A stretch of 64,000 bases of DNA from Prauserella cavernicola (lineage in GTDB: Bacteria; Actinomycetota; Actinomycetes; Mycobacteriales; Pseudonocardiaceae), in the NCBI RefSeq assembly GCF_016595675.1, contig NZ_JAENJH010000002.1, forward strand, positions 806,001 through 870,000. The letters are read 5' to 3'. The position numbers were made by a program, and so were the translations under genes. The notes below the pieces were generated by a model that was not told where the DNA came from, searched no databases, and saw only the letters and a program-made list of their open reading frames with translations. Of the stretch, positions 53,269 to 61,327 are shown piece after piece (the stretch's first letter is position 1; every line of letters starts with the position of its first letter).

Positions 53269-53457
53269 GCGAAACATCCCTTCACGATTAACAATTTGCC
53301 CTCGCGTCGGGCGACTCGTTGCAGGTAGTCGCCCGGGCGTTGATTGTTATCGCAGGATGCCTGCTTTGTCACTAGGTGGCATGAAATACCCGCTACAAGT
53401 GGGTGATTCACGGGTGAATTAAGGGGCCGAGGGTGATGGCGAGAGTCACGTTCGCGC

Positions 53458-54309
53458 TCATCCGGCGGCCAACGCGGTGAGCTGTCCCGGCTTGCCGTTG
53501 AAAAAGTTCTGGTCGCCGGGAAGCCTGCCCGCGTCGGAGAACTGCCAGATGCTCTGGAAGTCCCAGCCGGCGGGGAGCTCCCCGATCTCCGGCGCGTAGC
53601 GAGCCAGCCAGAGTGGATTGGTCTTGCCGAACGCCGTGCTGTTGCCCGTGCACTTCTTCCACCAGCTCGTGGACGTGTAGATCATCGGCGTGCGCCCGGT
53701 GCGGGACTTGTAGGCGTTGGAGAAGTCCCTGATCCACGCGACGATCACCGACGGCTTGCGGTCGTAGCAGGACTCGCCGTACGGGTTGTACTCCAGGTCG
53801 AGCGCGCCGGGCAGCGTCTTGCCGTCCTTGGTCCAGCCGCCGCCGTTGTCCACGAAGTAGTGGGCCTGCGCCGCTCCCTTGGAGATGTCGGGCCTGCCGA
53901 AATGGTATGCACCACGGATCAGCCCGGCCTTGTGCGAGCCGTTGTACTGCTGGGCGAAGTGGTCGCTCGTGAACCCCGTGCCCTCGGTGGCCTTGACGTA
54001 GACGAACTTGGCCCCGTCCGCTGCCGCGGCGGGCCAGTCCACGTCGCCCTGCCAGCCGCTGACGTCGTGGCCGAGCACCGTGGCCTTCGCCGTCGACAGG
54101 TACGCGTCCTGGGATGGCGACCCCGTCACGCCCTCGTGCAGTGCGATCTGCGAACCCGCGTGCCGTTGCTCGGCGCCCCGGTAGTCGGGCTTGACGAACT
54201 CCTCGGCCTGTGCGGCCGAGCCCCCGTAGGTCAGCGTGCTCGCCGCGAACACCGCGACTCCGAAACCCGCAAGAGCACTGCGGCACATGAGAGAACTGCG
54301 ACGCTTCAC
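53458..54309 (-). CDS. Secreted GH25 lysozyme, copy B
   Basis: A 283-residue exported muramidase and close paralogue of the one at 52369. Signal peptide RSALAGFGVAVFAASTLTYG with cleavage near SAAQA; a short pro-region (FVKPDYRGAEQRHAGSQIAL) carries the GSQIA motif also found in copy A. The GH25 domain has LGHDVSGWQGDVDWPAAAAD, YVKATEGTGFTSDHFAQQYN, catalytic DLEYNPYGESCYD, PMIYTSTSWWKKC and SIWQFSDAG. GTG 54309 follows GGGTGGG and is preferred over the upstream ATG. The two copies lie head to tail, 190 bases apart, but are diverged enough to be an old duplication. Confidence 0.92.
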   Translation of the reverse strand: MKRRSSLMCRSALAGFGVAVFAASTLTYGGSAAQAEEFVKPDYRGAEQRHAGSQIALHEGVTGSPSQDAYLSTAKATVLGHDVSGWQGDVDWPAAAADGAKFVYVKATEGTGFTSDHFAQQYNGSHKAGLIRGAYHFGRPDISKGAAQAHYFVDNGGGWTKDGKTLPGALDLEYNPYGESCYDRKPSVIVAWIRDFSNAYKSRTGRTPMIYTSTSWWKKCTGNSTAFGKTNPLWLARYAPEIGELPAGWDFQSIWQFSDAGRLPGDQNFFNGKPGQLTALAAG

Positions 54310-54403
54310 CTGACACCCACCCTTCGTGCGACTCCCCGTTCCGGCGTCACCATGCCTCGACAAGGCGTGCCGCGCGAACCGGGTGTCACCCGCCAGAGTG
54401 GAC

Positions 54404-55015
54404 TCAGTCCTCCTGGGTGAGGGCCTGCTCGAGGTGTGCCGACGGCACCACGGCGGTGACGACGTCGTGCGGGTTGATCACCAGCGAGTGGCCCCCGAGC
54501 AGCTCGATGATGTCCCTGCCCTTCACCGCGCGCGCGTGCGGCCACTCCGCGGGCACGAGCGACTTGGTCGTGTAGGCGGGAACCATCACCCTGCCGTCGG
54601 TGTTGTGGAAGCCGATCACGGTTCGCTGCACGGGCGAGATCGCGTAGACGAACAGCGTGGAGTCGAGGATGACCGGAGGTAGGTCCTCGGCCGGGCGGTG
54701 TCGCGTTCGGACCAGCTGCAGCAGCCGCTCGAGCTCGTTGGCGGGCTCGGGGTAGCCGAGCGCCTTCGGCGAGGGCCGGTACCGGTCGTTGGGGTGGAAG
54801 TCCTCAACCACATCGCCACCCGCGTTGACCGGGTAGGCGCCCACGACGGCCCAGGACGGCACCTTGCCGTTGGGGTCGAAGGCCTCGTCGATCACGTAGA
54901 GCCAGCTGTTCGGGTTGGCCCGCGCGTTGGCGCGCATCTCCCGCGTGATCTTCGGTTTCCGATTCACCGTGGGCTCGTTGGGAACCAGCCGGTCTGCGTC
55001 ATCGCGTTGCGCCAT
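54404..55015 (-). CDS. Type VII secretion-associated family protein, SseB-like (tentative)
   Basis: A 203-residue cytosolic protein: ITREMRANARANPNSWLYVI, DEAFDPNGKVPSWAVVGAYP, FHPNDRYRPSPKALGYPEP, ELERLLQLVRTRHRPAEDLP and the SseB-like C-terminal segment KGRDIIELLGGHSLVINPHD. The same order occurs in actinobacterial proteins annotated as type VII secretion-associated, where the role is unknown. It lies upstream of the GH25 copy B gene on the same strand (94-base gap). Start ATG 55015 has a GGGGG run 6-7 bases upstream. Assignment rests on recall of the pattern and is tentative. Confidence 0.6.
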   Translation of the reverse strand: MAQRDDADRLVPNEPTVNRKPKITREMRANARANPNSWLYVIDEAFDPNGKVPSWAVVGAYPVNAGGDVVEDFHPNDRYRPSPKALGYPEPANELERLLQLVRTRHRPAEDLPPVILDSTLFVYAISPVQRTVIGFHNTDGRVMVPAYTTKSLVPAEWPHARAVKGRDIIELLGGHSLVINPHDVVTAVVPSAHLEQALTQED

Positions 55016-55078
55016 GTGCAACCCCCACGTTCCTGCCGTGCTGCTGTTCGAAATCGGTCATCACTCTACTGTTGAGGC

Positions 55079-55459
55079 ATGTCCAGTTCGCGTTCGGTCG
55101 ATCCCGGTGAGTTACGAGCCGCGATCGCGACGGTGTCCGACTGGTTGACGGGCTCCGGCGACCAGCCAGCGCGGGCTGATCTGGCCGCCGCGGTGCGCCT
55201 GAGCCTGCGGACGCTCGCGGCCGTCGCGCCGGGCCGCAGTGTCGAGGTCCGGGTTCCTCCGTTCGCCGCCGTCCAGTGCGTCGCGGGGCCGCGGCACACG
55301 CGCGGCACCCCGCCGAACGTCGTCGAGACCGACCCGCGAACGTGGCTGGAGCTCGCCACCGGCCGTCTACAGTGGAGCGACGCGCTGGCCGACGGCAGGA
55401 TCTCCGCCTCCGGTACGCGCGCCGACGTCTCCCACTGGCTGCCGATCGTGCGCCTCTGA
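55079..55459 (+). CDS. Sterol-carrier-like family protein next to purF
   Basis: A 126-residue protein with an SCP2/MysMDH-like fold: LRAAIATVSDWLTGSGDQPA, TLAAVAPGRSVEVRVPPFAA, VQCVAGPRHTRGTPPNVVET and DPRTWLELATGRLQWSDALA, with the DPxTWLxLATG pattern characteristic of the family. In mycobacteria the homologue directly precedes purF; here an XRE/methyltransferase module has come between the two. Role unknown. It is convergent with the methyltransferase gene, 9 bases apart. Confidence 0.78.
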   Translation: MSSSRSVDPGELRAAIATVSDWLTGSGDQPARADLAAAVRLSLRTLAAVAPGRSVEVRVPPFAAVQCVAGPRHTRGTPPNVVETDPRTWLELATGRLQWSDALADGRISASGTRADVSHWLPIVRL

Positions 55460-55468
55460 CACCTGTCG

Positions 55469-56302
55469 CTACGGCTTGCGCGCGACGCCGCCCGCGATGC
55501 AGTACTGCACCTGGTTCAGCGGCTTGATCCGCGGCCCCTCCGGCCACCAGTCCGCGCACCGGACCACGCCAGGCGTGATCATCTCGAGCCCGTCGAAGAG
55601 CTCCTCGATCTCGGACATGGTCCGGAAGGTGCCCGACCCCATCGGGCTGTGCCGGAAGACCTCCTCCATCTTCCTGGCGACCGGGCTGTGCTCGTCCTCC
55701 GGATCAAGGAAGTGACTGATCGCGACGAAGGAGCCCGAAGGGAGGACCTCGAGGTACTCCTTCATGATCGCGGCCGGCTCCTTGGCAGGCCCCTCGAAGT
55801 GGTGCAGCGTCCCGAGCTGGAGGAAGGCGATCGGCTCCGTGAAGTCGATGTGCTTACGCACCACCTGGTTGGTCAGCACCTCCTTCGGCTCGAAGATGTC
55901 GGCCGAGGCGAAGTGCGTGTTGTCGTTCTCCTCCAGCAGCGCCCTGCTGTGCGCGAGCACCACCGGGTCGTTGTCGAGGTAGACGACCTTGGCCCTCGGC
56001 TTGATGCGCTGGACGACCTGGTGGATGTTCTCCGCGGTCGGCAACCCGGAGCCGCAGTCGAGGTACTGCTCGATGTCGGTCTGGATCGCGAGGAAGCGGC
56101 ACGCCCTGATGAGGAAGTTCCGGTTCTCGACGGCGAGGTCCTGCGCTTCGGGCGCGGCCTTCTGGACACCACGGAAGACCTCGCGGTCGATCTCGTAGTT
56201 GTCCTTGCCACCGAGGAAGGCGTCGTAGACACGCGCGATACTGGCCCTGGTCGGGTCGACGCCGACCGGGACTCGTTCGGACGGGGACACGGAACCGGTC
56301 AT
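55469..56302 (-). CDS. SAM-dependent methyltransferase, DUF574 family
   Basis: A 277-residue class I methyltransferase of the DUF574 group abundant in actinomycetes. N-terminal RASIARVYDAFLGGKDNYEI, SAM motif YLDCGSGLPTAENIHQVV, acidic ribose-binding VVYLDNDPVVLAHSRALL, HFASADIFEP and the closing ITPGVVRCADWWPEG are all typical. Substrate unknown; DUF574 genes are commonly found beside Scr1-type XRE regulators, as here (divergent gene at 56491). ATG 56302 has GAGG 6 bases upstream; an ATG at 56314 lacks one. Confidence 0.88.
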   Translation of the reverse strand: MTGSVSPSERVPVGVDPTRASIARVYDAFLGGKDNYEIDREVFRGVQKAAPEAQDLAVENRNFLIRACRFLAIQTDIEQYLDCGSGLPTAENIHQVVQRIKPRAKVVYLDNDPVVLAHSRALLEENDNTHFASADIFEPKEVLTNQVVRKHIDFTEPIAFLQLGTLHHFEGPAKEPAAIMKEYLEVLPSGSFVAISHFLDPEDEHSPVARKMEEVFRHSPMGSGTFRTMSEIEELFDGLEMITPGVVRCADWWPEGPRIKPLNQVQYCIAGGVARKP

Positions 56303-56385
56303 GGGGAACCTCACAGAGTGAGTTGGGGTATCGCGGAGTCAAACGTAGAGTAGGGACTCGTGCCCGGCGGGTAAACGGCGGTGTC

Positions 56386-56413
56386 TTGACTGCGAGGCCG
56401 TCGGCGGTACTTT
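56386..56413 (+). promoter_or_regulatory. Sigma-70-type promoter candidate for the XRE gene
   Basis: TTGACT (56386-56391) and TACTTT (56408-56413) are spaced by 16 bases in the 188-base divergent region, about 75 bases before ATG 56491. A second possible -10, TACGAT, lies about 25 bases further on. Confidence 0.45.
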
Positions 56414-56490
56414 GGGTGATCGGGCGGTTTCCTCGGGTACGATGTCAGGTCTTGAACAGGGGTCGGCAATGAGAGGGTTGGGTCCGAAAC

Positions 56491-57369
56491 ATGGCTGCGG
56501 TTGAGGGTGCCGCCGGCGATCAGTCAGCCGGTCCTACCGCTCGACGCATGATTCTCGGTGCTCAGCTGCGCCGCCTCAGGGAGAACGCGGGCGTCACCAG
56601 GTCCGACGCCGGGTATCACATCCGGGCCTCGGAATCGAAGATCTCGCGGCTCGAGCTCGGCCGGGTCGGCTTCAAGGACCGCGACGTCAGCGACCTGCTC
56701 ACCATGTACGGCGTCGGGGACGCCGAGGAGCGCGCGAGCTTCCTCGCGATGGTCAAGCAGTCCAACCAGCCCGGCTGGTGGCAGAAGTTCAACGAGTACA
56801 TGCCGAAGTGGTTCGACGACTTCGTCGGACTCGAAGAGGCGGCCGCTCGCATCCAGACCTACGAGCTCCAGTTCGTGCCCGGCCTGCTCCAGACCGAGGA
56901 CTACGCGAGGGCGATCGTCACCCACGGTCTGCCCGAGAACGCCAGCGAGGCCGCCGAGGGTCGCCTCGCGCTCCGCATGCGTCGGCAGCGGCTGCTCTTC
57001 CGGCCGAACGCGCCGCGGATGTGGGCGGTCATCGACGAGTCGGTGCTGCACCGTCCGATCGGCGGCAGGGACGTGCTGCGCAAGCAGCTCGACCAGCTCC
57101 TCGAGCTCACCAACATGTCGCACATCACGCTGCAGGTCCTGCCCTACGAGCGCAGCGGCTACGCGGCGGAGGGCGCGTTCACGCTCCTGCGCTTCTCGGA
57201 GCCGGAGCTGCCGAACATCGCCTACATCGAGCACATCGCGGGCGGCCTCTATCTGGACCGCCCTGACGAGATCGAGCTCATCGGACGGTCACTGGACCGG
57301 CTCGCGGTCGACGCCGAGACACCCGATCGGTCACGTCAGATGCTGCTGAAGGCTCACGCAGCGGCGTAG
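56491..57369 (+). CDS. XRE-family regulator with DUF5753 domain (Scr1-like)
   Basis: A 292-residue protein: helix-turn-helix at about 20-75 (ILGAQLRRLRENAGVTRSDA, YHIRASESKISRLELGRVGF) and a C-terminal DUF5753 domain (LEEAAARIQTYELQFVPGLL, ALRMRRQRLLFRPNAPRMWA, VIDESVLHRPIGG, GYAAEGAFTLLRFSEPELPN, YLDRPDEI). This is the classical actinomycete regulator paired with a small DUF397 protein, which it binds or is inhibited by. The DUF397 gene follows at 57541. The ligand is unknown in most cases. Confidence 0.92.
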   Translation: MAAVEGAAGDQSAGPTARRMILGAQLRRLRENAGVTRSDAGYHIRASESKISRLELGRVGFKDRDVSDLLTMYGVGDAEERASFLAMVKQSNQPGWWQKFNEYMPKWFDDFVGLEEAAARIQTYELQFVPGLLQTEDYARAIVTHGLPENASEAAEGRLALRMRRQRLLFRPNAPRMWAVIDESVLHRPIGGRDVLRKQLDQLLELTNMSHITLQVLPYERSGYAAEGAFTLLRFSEPELPNIAYIEHIAGGLYLDRPDEIELIGRSLDRLAVDAETPDRSRQMLLKAHAAA

Positions 57370-57436
57370 CCGCGGGCTGCTTCCTACCTCGGTATTCACC
57401 CGAAAGCGGTTCATCTTCTGTTCGGCGAACTTGCCG

Positions 57437-57502
57437 CTGCACGTGCATTCACACCTGCATTGGCCCGTGCTACGGTGAGTGCACAAGTGAATGCACGTGC
57501 AG
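57437..57502. promoter_or_regulatory. 16-base inverted repeat in the DUF397 promoter
   Basis: Arms 57437-57452 and 57487-57502 are perfect inverted copies (core TGCACGTGCATTCAC) separated by 34 bases that contain a TACGGT box (57471-57476) and further ATTGCA/TGCAC-like motifs (CTGCATTG, GTGCACAA, ATGCATCC). The arms would flank the promoter of the DUF397 gene, 39 bases downstream. Likely an operator for the adjacent Scr1-like regulator; binding is inferred. Confidence 0.65.
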
Positions 57503-57540
57503 ATGCATCCTCCAAGGTGTAAGTCGGGAAGGTGAGGATC

Positions 57541-57780
57541 ATGGCGGAGACGATCCGGAACGGGATCTCTTCGGAGCTGCTGACGGATGCGGCTTGGCGG
57601 AAGAGTAAGTACAGCGGAGCCATGGGCAACTGCGTCGAGGTGGCGCACCTGACCGGTGGGCAGATCGCGATGCGGAACTCCCGCGACCCCCACGGGCCGG
57701 CGCTGATCTACACGCGCGCCGAGATCGAGGCCTTCCTCTCCGGAGCCAAGGACGGCGAGTTCGATGACATGCTCGCCTGA
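57541..57780 (+). CDS. DUF397 family protein
   Basis: A 79-residue protein with the DUF397 pattern: WRKSKYSGAMGNCVEVAHL, then IAMRNSRDPHGPALIYTRAE and IEAFLSGAKDGEFDDML. Such proteins act as small partners of Scr1/XRE-DUF5753 regulators (gene at 56491). ATG 57541 follows GGAAGGTGAGG. The gene has its own promoter region with a long inverted repeat and overlaps the next gene by 17 bases. Confidence 0.93.
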   Translation: MAETIRNGISSELLTDAAWRKSKYSGAMGNCVEVAHLTGGQIAMRNSRDPHGPALIYTRAEIEAFLSGAKDGEFDDMLA

Positions 57781-58141
57781 GACGACGGTCGAGGACGTCC
57801 TCGGCAAGCTGATCGAGCGTGGCTTCAACTTCGTGCACCCGCGTGACGACCGAGGCGAGATCATCACCGTCGTCGGTGTCCGTGCGCACGGCAACGTCGT
57901 GGACGTCGTCAGACTCGACGGCGAGGACGACGTGCTGGCCATGCGCATGCCGGGTGAAGAGCCCGACATCCTCGCCCCCGCGTCCGTTCTGTGGCAACGC
58001 GCCGGTGCCATGACCACCGTCGTCGACGACCTGCTCGGCCTCGGCGACGACGACTACGCCGAGCCCGTGCGGACCGAGTCCCGTGGCTGCTGGGTTCCCG
58101 GCGGTTTCGGCCGCGCCAAGTGGCTCGCGGCCACCGCGTGA
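57764..58141 (+). CDS. Hypothetical protein coupled to DUF397 gene
   Basis: A 125-residue acidic protein, no family recognised. N-terminal half VEDVLGKLIERGFNFVHPRD, EIITVVGVRAHGNVVDVVRL and EDDVLAMRMPGEEPDILAPA looks like a small beta-rich domain; the C terminus ends TESRGCWVPGGFGRAKWLAA. The start overlaps the DUF397 gene by 17 bases, so the two are probably co-translated and may work together. No signal peptide or membrane span. Confidence 0.75.
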   Translation: MTCSPETTVEDVLGKLIERGFNFVHPRDDRGEIITVVGVRAHGNVVDVVRLDGEDDVLAMRMPGEEPDILAPASVLWQRAGAMTTVVDDLLGLGDDDYAEPVRTESRGCWVPGGFGRAKWLAATA

Positions 58142-58233
58142 CCGGCTCTCGCTGAGCGCTACATCACCGAGCCGGGCCGCCTCCTGCGTCTACACTGGGG
58201 GCGGCCCGTTCTCGTATTCAGGGGAGCCTTTCG

Positions 58234-59781
58234 GTGCACACCGACCAGTCGTCCACTGGGGAAGCCGCCGGCGATCAGCTCGAAACCGAACCACGCGAGG
58301 AATGTGGCGTGTTCGGCGTCTGGGCGCCCGGTGAAGATGTCGCGAAACTGACCTACTACGGCCTGTACGCGTTGCAGCATCGCGGGCAGGAAGCCGCGGG
58401 TATCTCCGTCTCGGACGGCAACCAGATCGTCGTCTTCAAGGACCTCGGACTGGTGAGCCAGGTCTTCAACGAACAGATCCTCTCGTCGCTGCAGGGACAC
58501 ATCGCCGTGGGGCACTGCCGCTACTCCACCACCGGTGGCAGCAGCTGGGAGAACGCTCAGCCCACGTTCCGGACCACGCCGACGGGCTCGGGGCTCGCGC
58601 TCGGCCACAACGGCAACCTCGTGAACACCCACGAGCTGCACGAGCGCGCGCGGGAACTCGGCGTCGTCGGCAAGAACGGCGCGACCACCGACTCCGACCT
58701 GGTCAGTGGCCTGCTCGCGGCGGCGGCAGCCGACAAGGGCATCGAGGCGGCGGCGATGGAGCTCCTGCCCACGCTGCGCGGAGCCTTCTGCCTCACGTTC
58801 TCCGACGAGAGCACTCTCTACGCGGCGCGCGACCCACACGGCGTCCGCCCGCTGGTGCTCGGCAGGCTCGAGCGCGGCTGGGTCGTCGCGAGCGAGACCG
58901 CGGCGCTCGACATCACCGGCGCCTCGTTCGTGCGCGAGGTCGAGCCGGGCGAGCTCATCGCGATCGACGCGGGCGGTCTGCGGTCGTCGCGCTTCGCCAA
59001 CCCGGAGCCAAAGGGCTGCATCTTCGAGTACGTCTACTTGGCCAGGCCCGACACCACGATCGCAGGTCGCAGCGTGCACTCCACGCGCGTGGAGATCGGC
59101 AGGCGGCTGGCCGACGAGCACCCCGCCGACGCCGACCTGGTGATCCCGGTGCCGGAGTCCGGCACGCCCGCGGCCATCGGCTACGCGCAGGCCTCGGGCA
59201 TCCCGTACGGCTCGGGCCTGGTGAAGAACGGCTACGTCGGCCGCACGTTCATCCAGCCCTCGCAGACCATCCGCCAGCTCGGCATCCGCCTCAAGCTCAA
59301 CCCGCTGCGCGAGGTGATCAGGGGCAAGCGGCTCGTGGTGGTCGACGATTCCATCGTGCGTGGCAACACCCAGCGCGCGCTGGTCAGGATGCTGCGCGAG
59401 GCCGGAGCGCTCGAGGTGCACGTGCGCATCGCGTCGCCGCCGGTGCGCTGGCCGTGCTTCTACGGCATCGACTTCGCCTCGCGTGCCGAGCTCGTCGCCA
59501 ACGGCGCCGACCTCGACGGCATCCGGCGCTCGATCGGCGCCGACTCGCTCGGCTACGTCTCGCTCGACGGTCTCGTGGCCGCCTCCGAGCAGCCCCGCAC
59601 GCGGTTGTGCGCGGCGTGCTTCGACGGCGAGTACCCCATCGACCTGCCCGATGACGCGCTCATCGGCAAGCATTTGCTCGAAGGGCTGTCCGGAGGTGCG
59701 GCGGGAGTAGGAACGGCCGCGACCTCCATCGCCGTCAGTCCGGCGGGGTACGGTGCCGAGGATGCCGTCAGGCGTCCCTAG
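58234..59781 (+). CDS. purF: Amidophosphoribosyltransferase
   Basis: First committed step of purine synthesis: PRPP plus glutamine to 5-phosphoribosylamine. It is 515 residues. An N-terminal propeptide of 23 residues precedes nucleophile Cys24 in EECGVFGVW, to be exposed by self-cleavage; the glutaminase continues YGLYALQHRGQEAAGIS and CRYSTTGGSSWENAQP. The transferase domain has the PRPP loop LVVVDDSIVRGNTQRALV. Cys residues in KGCIFEYVYLARPDT, WPCFYGIDF and LCAACFDGEYP match the Fe-S-containing Bacillus-type enzyme. GTG 58234 follows GGGGAG. It is 33-48 bases upstream of purM. Confidence 0.97.
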   Translation: MHTDQSSTGEAAGDQLETEPREECGVFGVWAPGEDVAKLTYYGLYALQHRGQEAAGISVSDGNQIVVFKDLGLVSQVFNEQILSSLQGHIAVGHCRYSTTGGSSWENAQPTFRTTPTGSGLALGHNGNLVNTHELHERARELGVVGKNGATTDSDLVSGLLAAAAADKGIEAAAMELLPTLRGAFCLTFSDESTLYAARDPHGVRPLVLGRLERGWVVASETAALDITGASFVREVEPGELIAIDAGGLRSSRFANPEPKGCIFEYVYLARPDTTIAGRSVHSTRVEIGRRLADEHPADADLVIPVPESGTPAAIGYAQASGIPYGSGLVKNGYVGRTFIQPSQTIRQLGIRLKLNPLREVIRGKRLVVVDDSIVRGNTQRALVRMLREAGALEVHVRIASPPVRWPCFYGIDFASRAELVANGADLDGIRRSIGADSLGYVSLDGLVAASEQPRTRLCAACFDGEYPIDLPDDALIGKHLLEGLSGGAAGVGTAATSIAVSPAGYGAEDAVRRP

Positions 59782-59796
59782 GGCACGGGGCCCTAG
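59778..59796. terminator. Hairpin between purF and purM
   Basis: CTAGGGC (59778-59784) pairs with GCCCTAG (59790-59796) around a 5-base loop, starting at the purF stop codon and followed by TCGTTT. Because purM follows directly, it may be a partial terminator or a processing site. Confidence 0.4.
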
Positions 59797-59829
59797 TCGT
59801 TTCGAGCTTCCAGGATGGAGTCCGCTTCC

Positions 59830-60900
59830 GTGAGCGAGTCCACGAGCGCTACGTACGCCGCTGCCGGGGTCGACATCGACGCCGGTGACCACGCCGTCGA
59901 GCTGCTCAAGCCCCATGCCGCCCGCGCCAGCAGGCCGGAGGTGGTTGGCGGAGTCGGCGGGTTCGCCGGCCTCTTCTCGCTGAAGCCGGGGCGCTGGAAG
60001 GAACCGCTGATCGCGTCGTCGACCGATGGCGTCGGCACCAAGATCGCGGTCGCGAGGGCTCTGGACAAGCACGACACGGTGGGCATCGACCTGGTCGCGA
60101 TGGTGGTCGACGACCTGGTCGTGACCGGTGCCGAGCCGCTCTTCCTGCAGGACTACATCGCCATCGGCAAGGTCGTGCCCGAGAAGGTCGCCGCGATCGT
60201 CGAGGGCATCGCGGAGGGCTGCGTGCAGGCGGGCTGCGCGCTGCTGGGCGGCGAGACCGCCGAGCACCCCGGGCTGATGGGCGAGAACGACTACGACATC
60301 TCGGCCACCGGAATCGGTGTCGTCGAGGCCGCCGACGTGCTGGGCCCCGACCTGGTCCGGCCGGGCGACGTCGTGATCGGCATGGGCTCCACCGGTCTGC
60401 ACTCCAACGGCTACTCGCTGGCCAGGCACGTGCTGCTGGACATCGCGCGGATGCCGCTCGACGGGCACGTGGAGGAGTTCGGCCGCACCCTCGGCGAGGA
60501 GCTGCTCGAGCCCACCCGGATCTACGCGAAGGACTGCCTCGCGCTGGCCGCCGAGGCCGACGTGCGGACGTTCTCGCACGTCACCGGCGGTGGCCTCGCG
60601 GCGAACCTTGAGCGCGTCATGCCGCGCGGGCTCACCGCGGAGCTCGACCGGGGTACCTGGACGCCCGCACCCGTGTTCGCGCTGATCGGACAGCGGGGCC
60701 GCATCGAGCGCTCCGAGCTGGAGCGCACCTTCAACATGGGCGTCGGCATGGTCGCGATCGTGTCGCCGGAGGACGTCGACCGGGCGCTGGCCGTGCTCAC
60801 CGCGCGGCACGTGCCCGCGTGGGTGCTCGGCGACGTGCGGCCCTCCGAGGACGCCGACGGGCCTCGCGCCACGCTGACCGGTGACCACCCCCGGTTCTGA
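59830..60900 (+). CDS. purM: Phosphoribosylformylglycinamidine cyclo-ligase (AIR synthetase)
   Basis: ATP-dependent ring closure of FGAM to AIR, the fifth step of purine synthesis, acting after PurSQL. About 356 residues. Visible: YAAAGVDIDAGDHAVELLK, IASSTDGVGTKIAVA, DLVAMVVDDLVVTGAEPLF, LLGGETAEHPGLM, SNGYSLARHVLL, HVTGGGLAANLERVMP. GTG 59830 has GGAG 9 bases upstream; ATG 59815 is an alternative five codons earlier with weak support. The C terminus overlaps arfB by 20 bases. Confidence 0.97.
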   Translation: MSESTSATYAAAGVDIDAGDHAVELLKPHAARASRPEVVGGVGGFAGLFSLKPGRWKEPLIASSTDGVGTKIAVARALDKHDTVGIDLVAMVVDDLVVTGAEPLFLQDYIAIGKVVPEKVAAIVEGIAEGCVQAGCALLGGETAEHPGLMGENDYDISATGIGVVEAADVLGPDLVRPGDVVIGMGSTGLHSNGYSLARHVLLDIARMPLDGHVEEFGRTLGEELLEPTRIYAKDCLALAAEADVRTFSHVTGGGLAANLERVMPRGLTAELDRGTWTPAPVFALIGQRGRIERSELERTFNMGVGMVAIVSPEDVDRALAVLTARHVPAWVLGDVRPSEDADGPRATLTGDHPRF

Positions 60901-61318
60901 CCTGCGCGTCACCGCGCGGTTGGTGATCCCGGACGCCGAGCTGGGCGAACGGTTCTCGCGCGCGTCGGGTCCCGGCGGGCAGGGCGTCAACACCACGTCG
61001 TCGCGGGTGGAGCTGTCCTTCGACGTCGGCCGCTCGCCGTCCGTGCCCGACGACCTGCGGTCGCGGATGCTCGCGCGGCTCGGGCAGCGATTGAACGACG
61101 GCGTGTTGACGATCGTGGCCAGTGAGCATCGCGAGCAGCGGCGCAACCGTGAGGCGGCGAGGGTGCGGCTCGTGGCGTCGTTGCGCGAGGCCGCGGCCGC
61201 GCCGCCGCGCAAGCGCCGCCCCACCAGGCCGACGCGTGGTTCGCAGGAGCGCCGGATCGCCGCGAAGAAACGTCGTGGTGACGTCAAGCGCGGCCGGGGC
61301 GGTCGGTTCGACGAGTAG
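60881..61318 (+). CDS. arfB: Alternative ribosome-rescue factor / peptidyl-tRNA hydrolase ArfB
   Basis: A 145-residue class I release-factor-like protein: LVIPDAELGERFSRASGPGG with the catalytic GGQ at 32-34 (ASGPGGQGVNTTSSRVELSF), then a basic Arg/Lys-rich tail (KRRPTRPTRGSQERRIAAKK) that in ArfB inserts into the empty mRNA channel. It releases peptides from ribosomes stalled without a stop codon. GTG 60881 lies inside purM, so it is translationally coupled. The tail contrasts with the longer release factors RF1 and RF2. Confidence 0.93.
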   Translation: MTTPGSDLRVTARLVIPDAELGERFSRASGPGGQGVNTTSSRVELSFDVGRSPSVPDDLRSRMLARLGQRLNDGVLTIVASEHREQRRNREAARVRLVASLREAAAAPPRKRRPTRPTRGSQERRIAAKKRRGDVKRGRGGRFDE

Positions 61319-61321
61319 GGT
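61316..61321 (+). promoter_or_regulatory. Putative -10 box of leaderless M20 peptidase gene
   Basis: TAGGGT overlaps the arfB stop codon and ends 6 bases before GTG 61328, without a Shine-Dalgarno sequence between. Same spacing as the purB and purL boxes. Confidence 0.45.
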
Positions 61322-61327
61322 GCGCGC

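Noticed and set aside
53278-53457. Possible c-di-AMP (ydaO) riboswitch before GH25 copy A
   Set aside because: Such switches control wall hydrolases in actinobacteria, but the conserved core could not be found; only a weak AT-rich dyad is present.
58159-61287. A 1042-codon open frame antisense to purF, purM and arfB
   Set aside because: Shadow of three certain genes; no domain or ribosome site.
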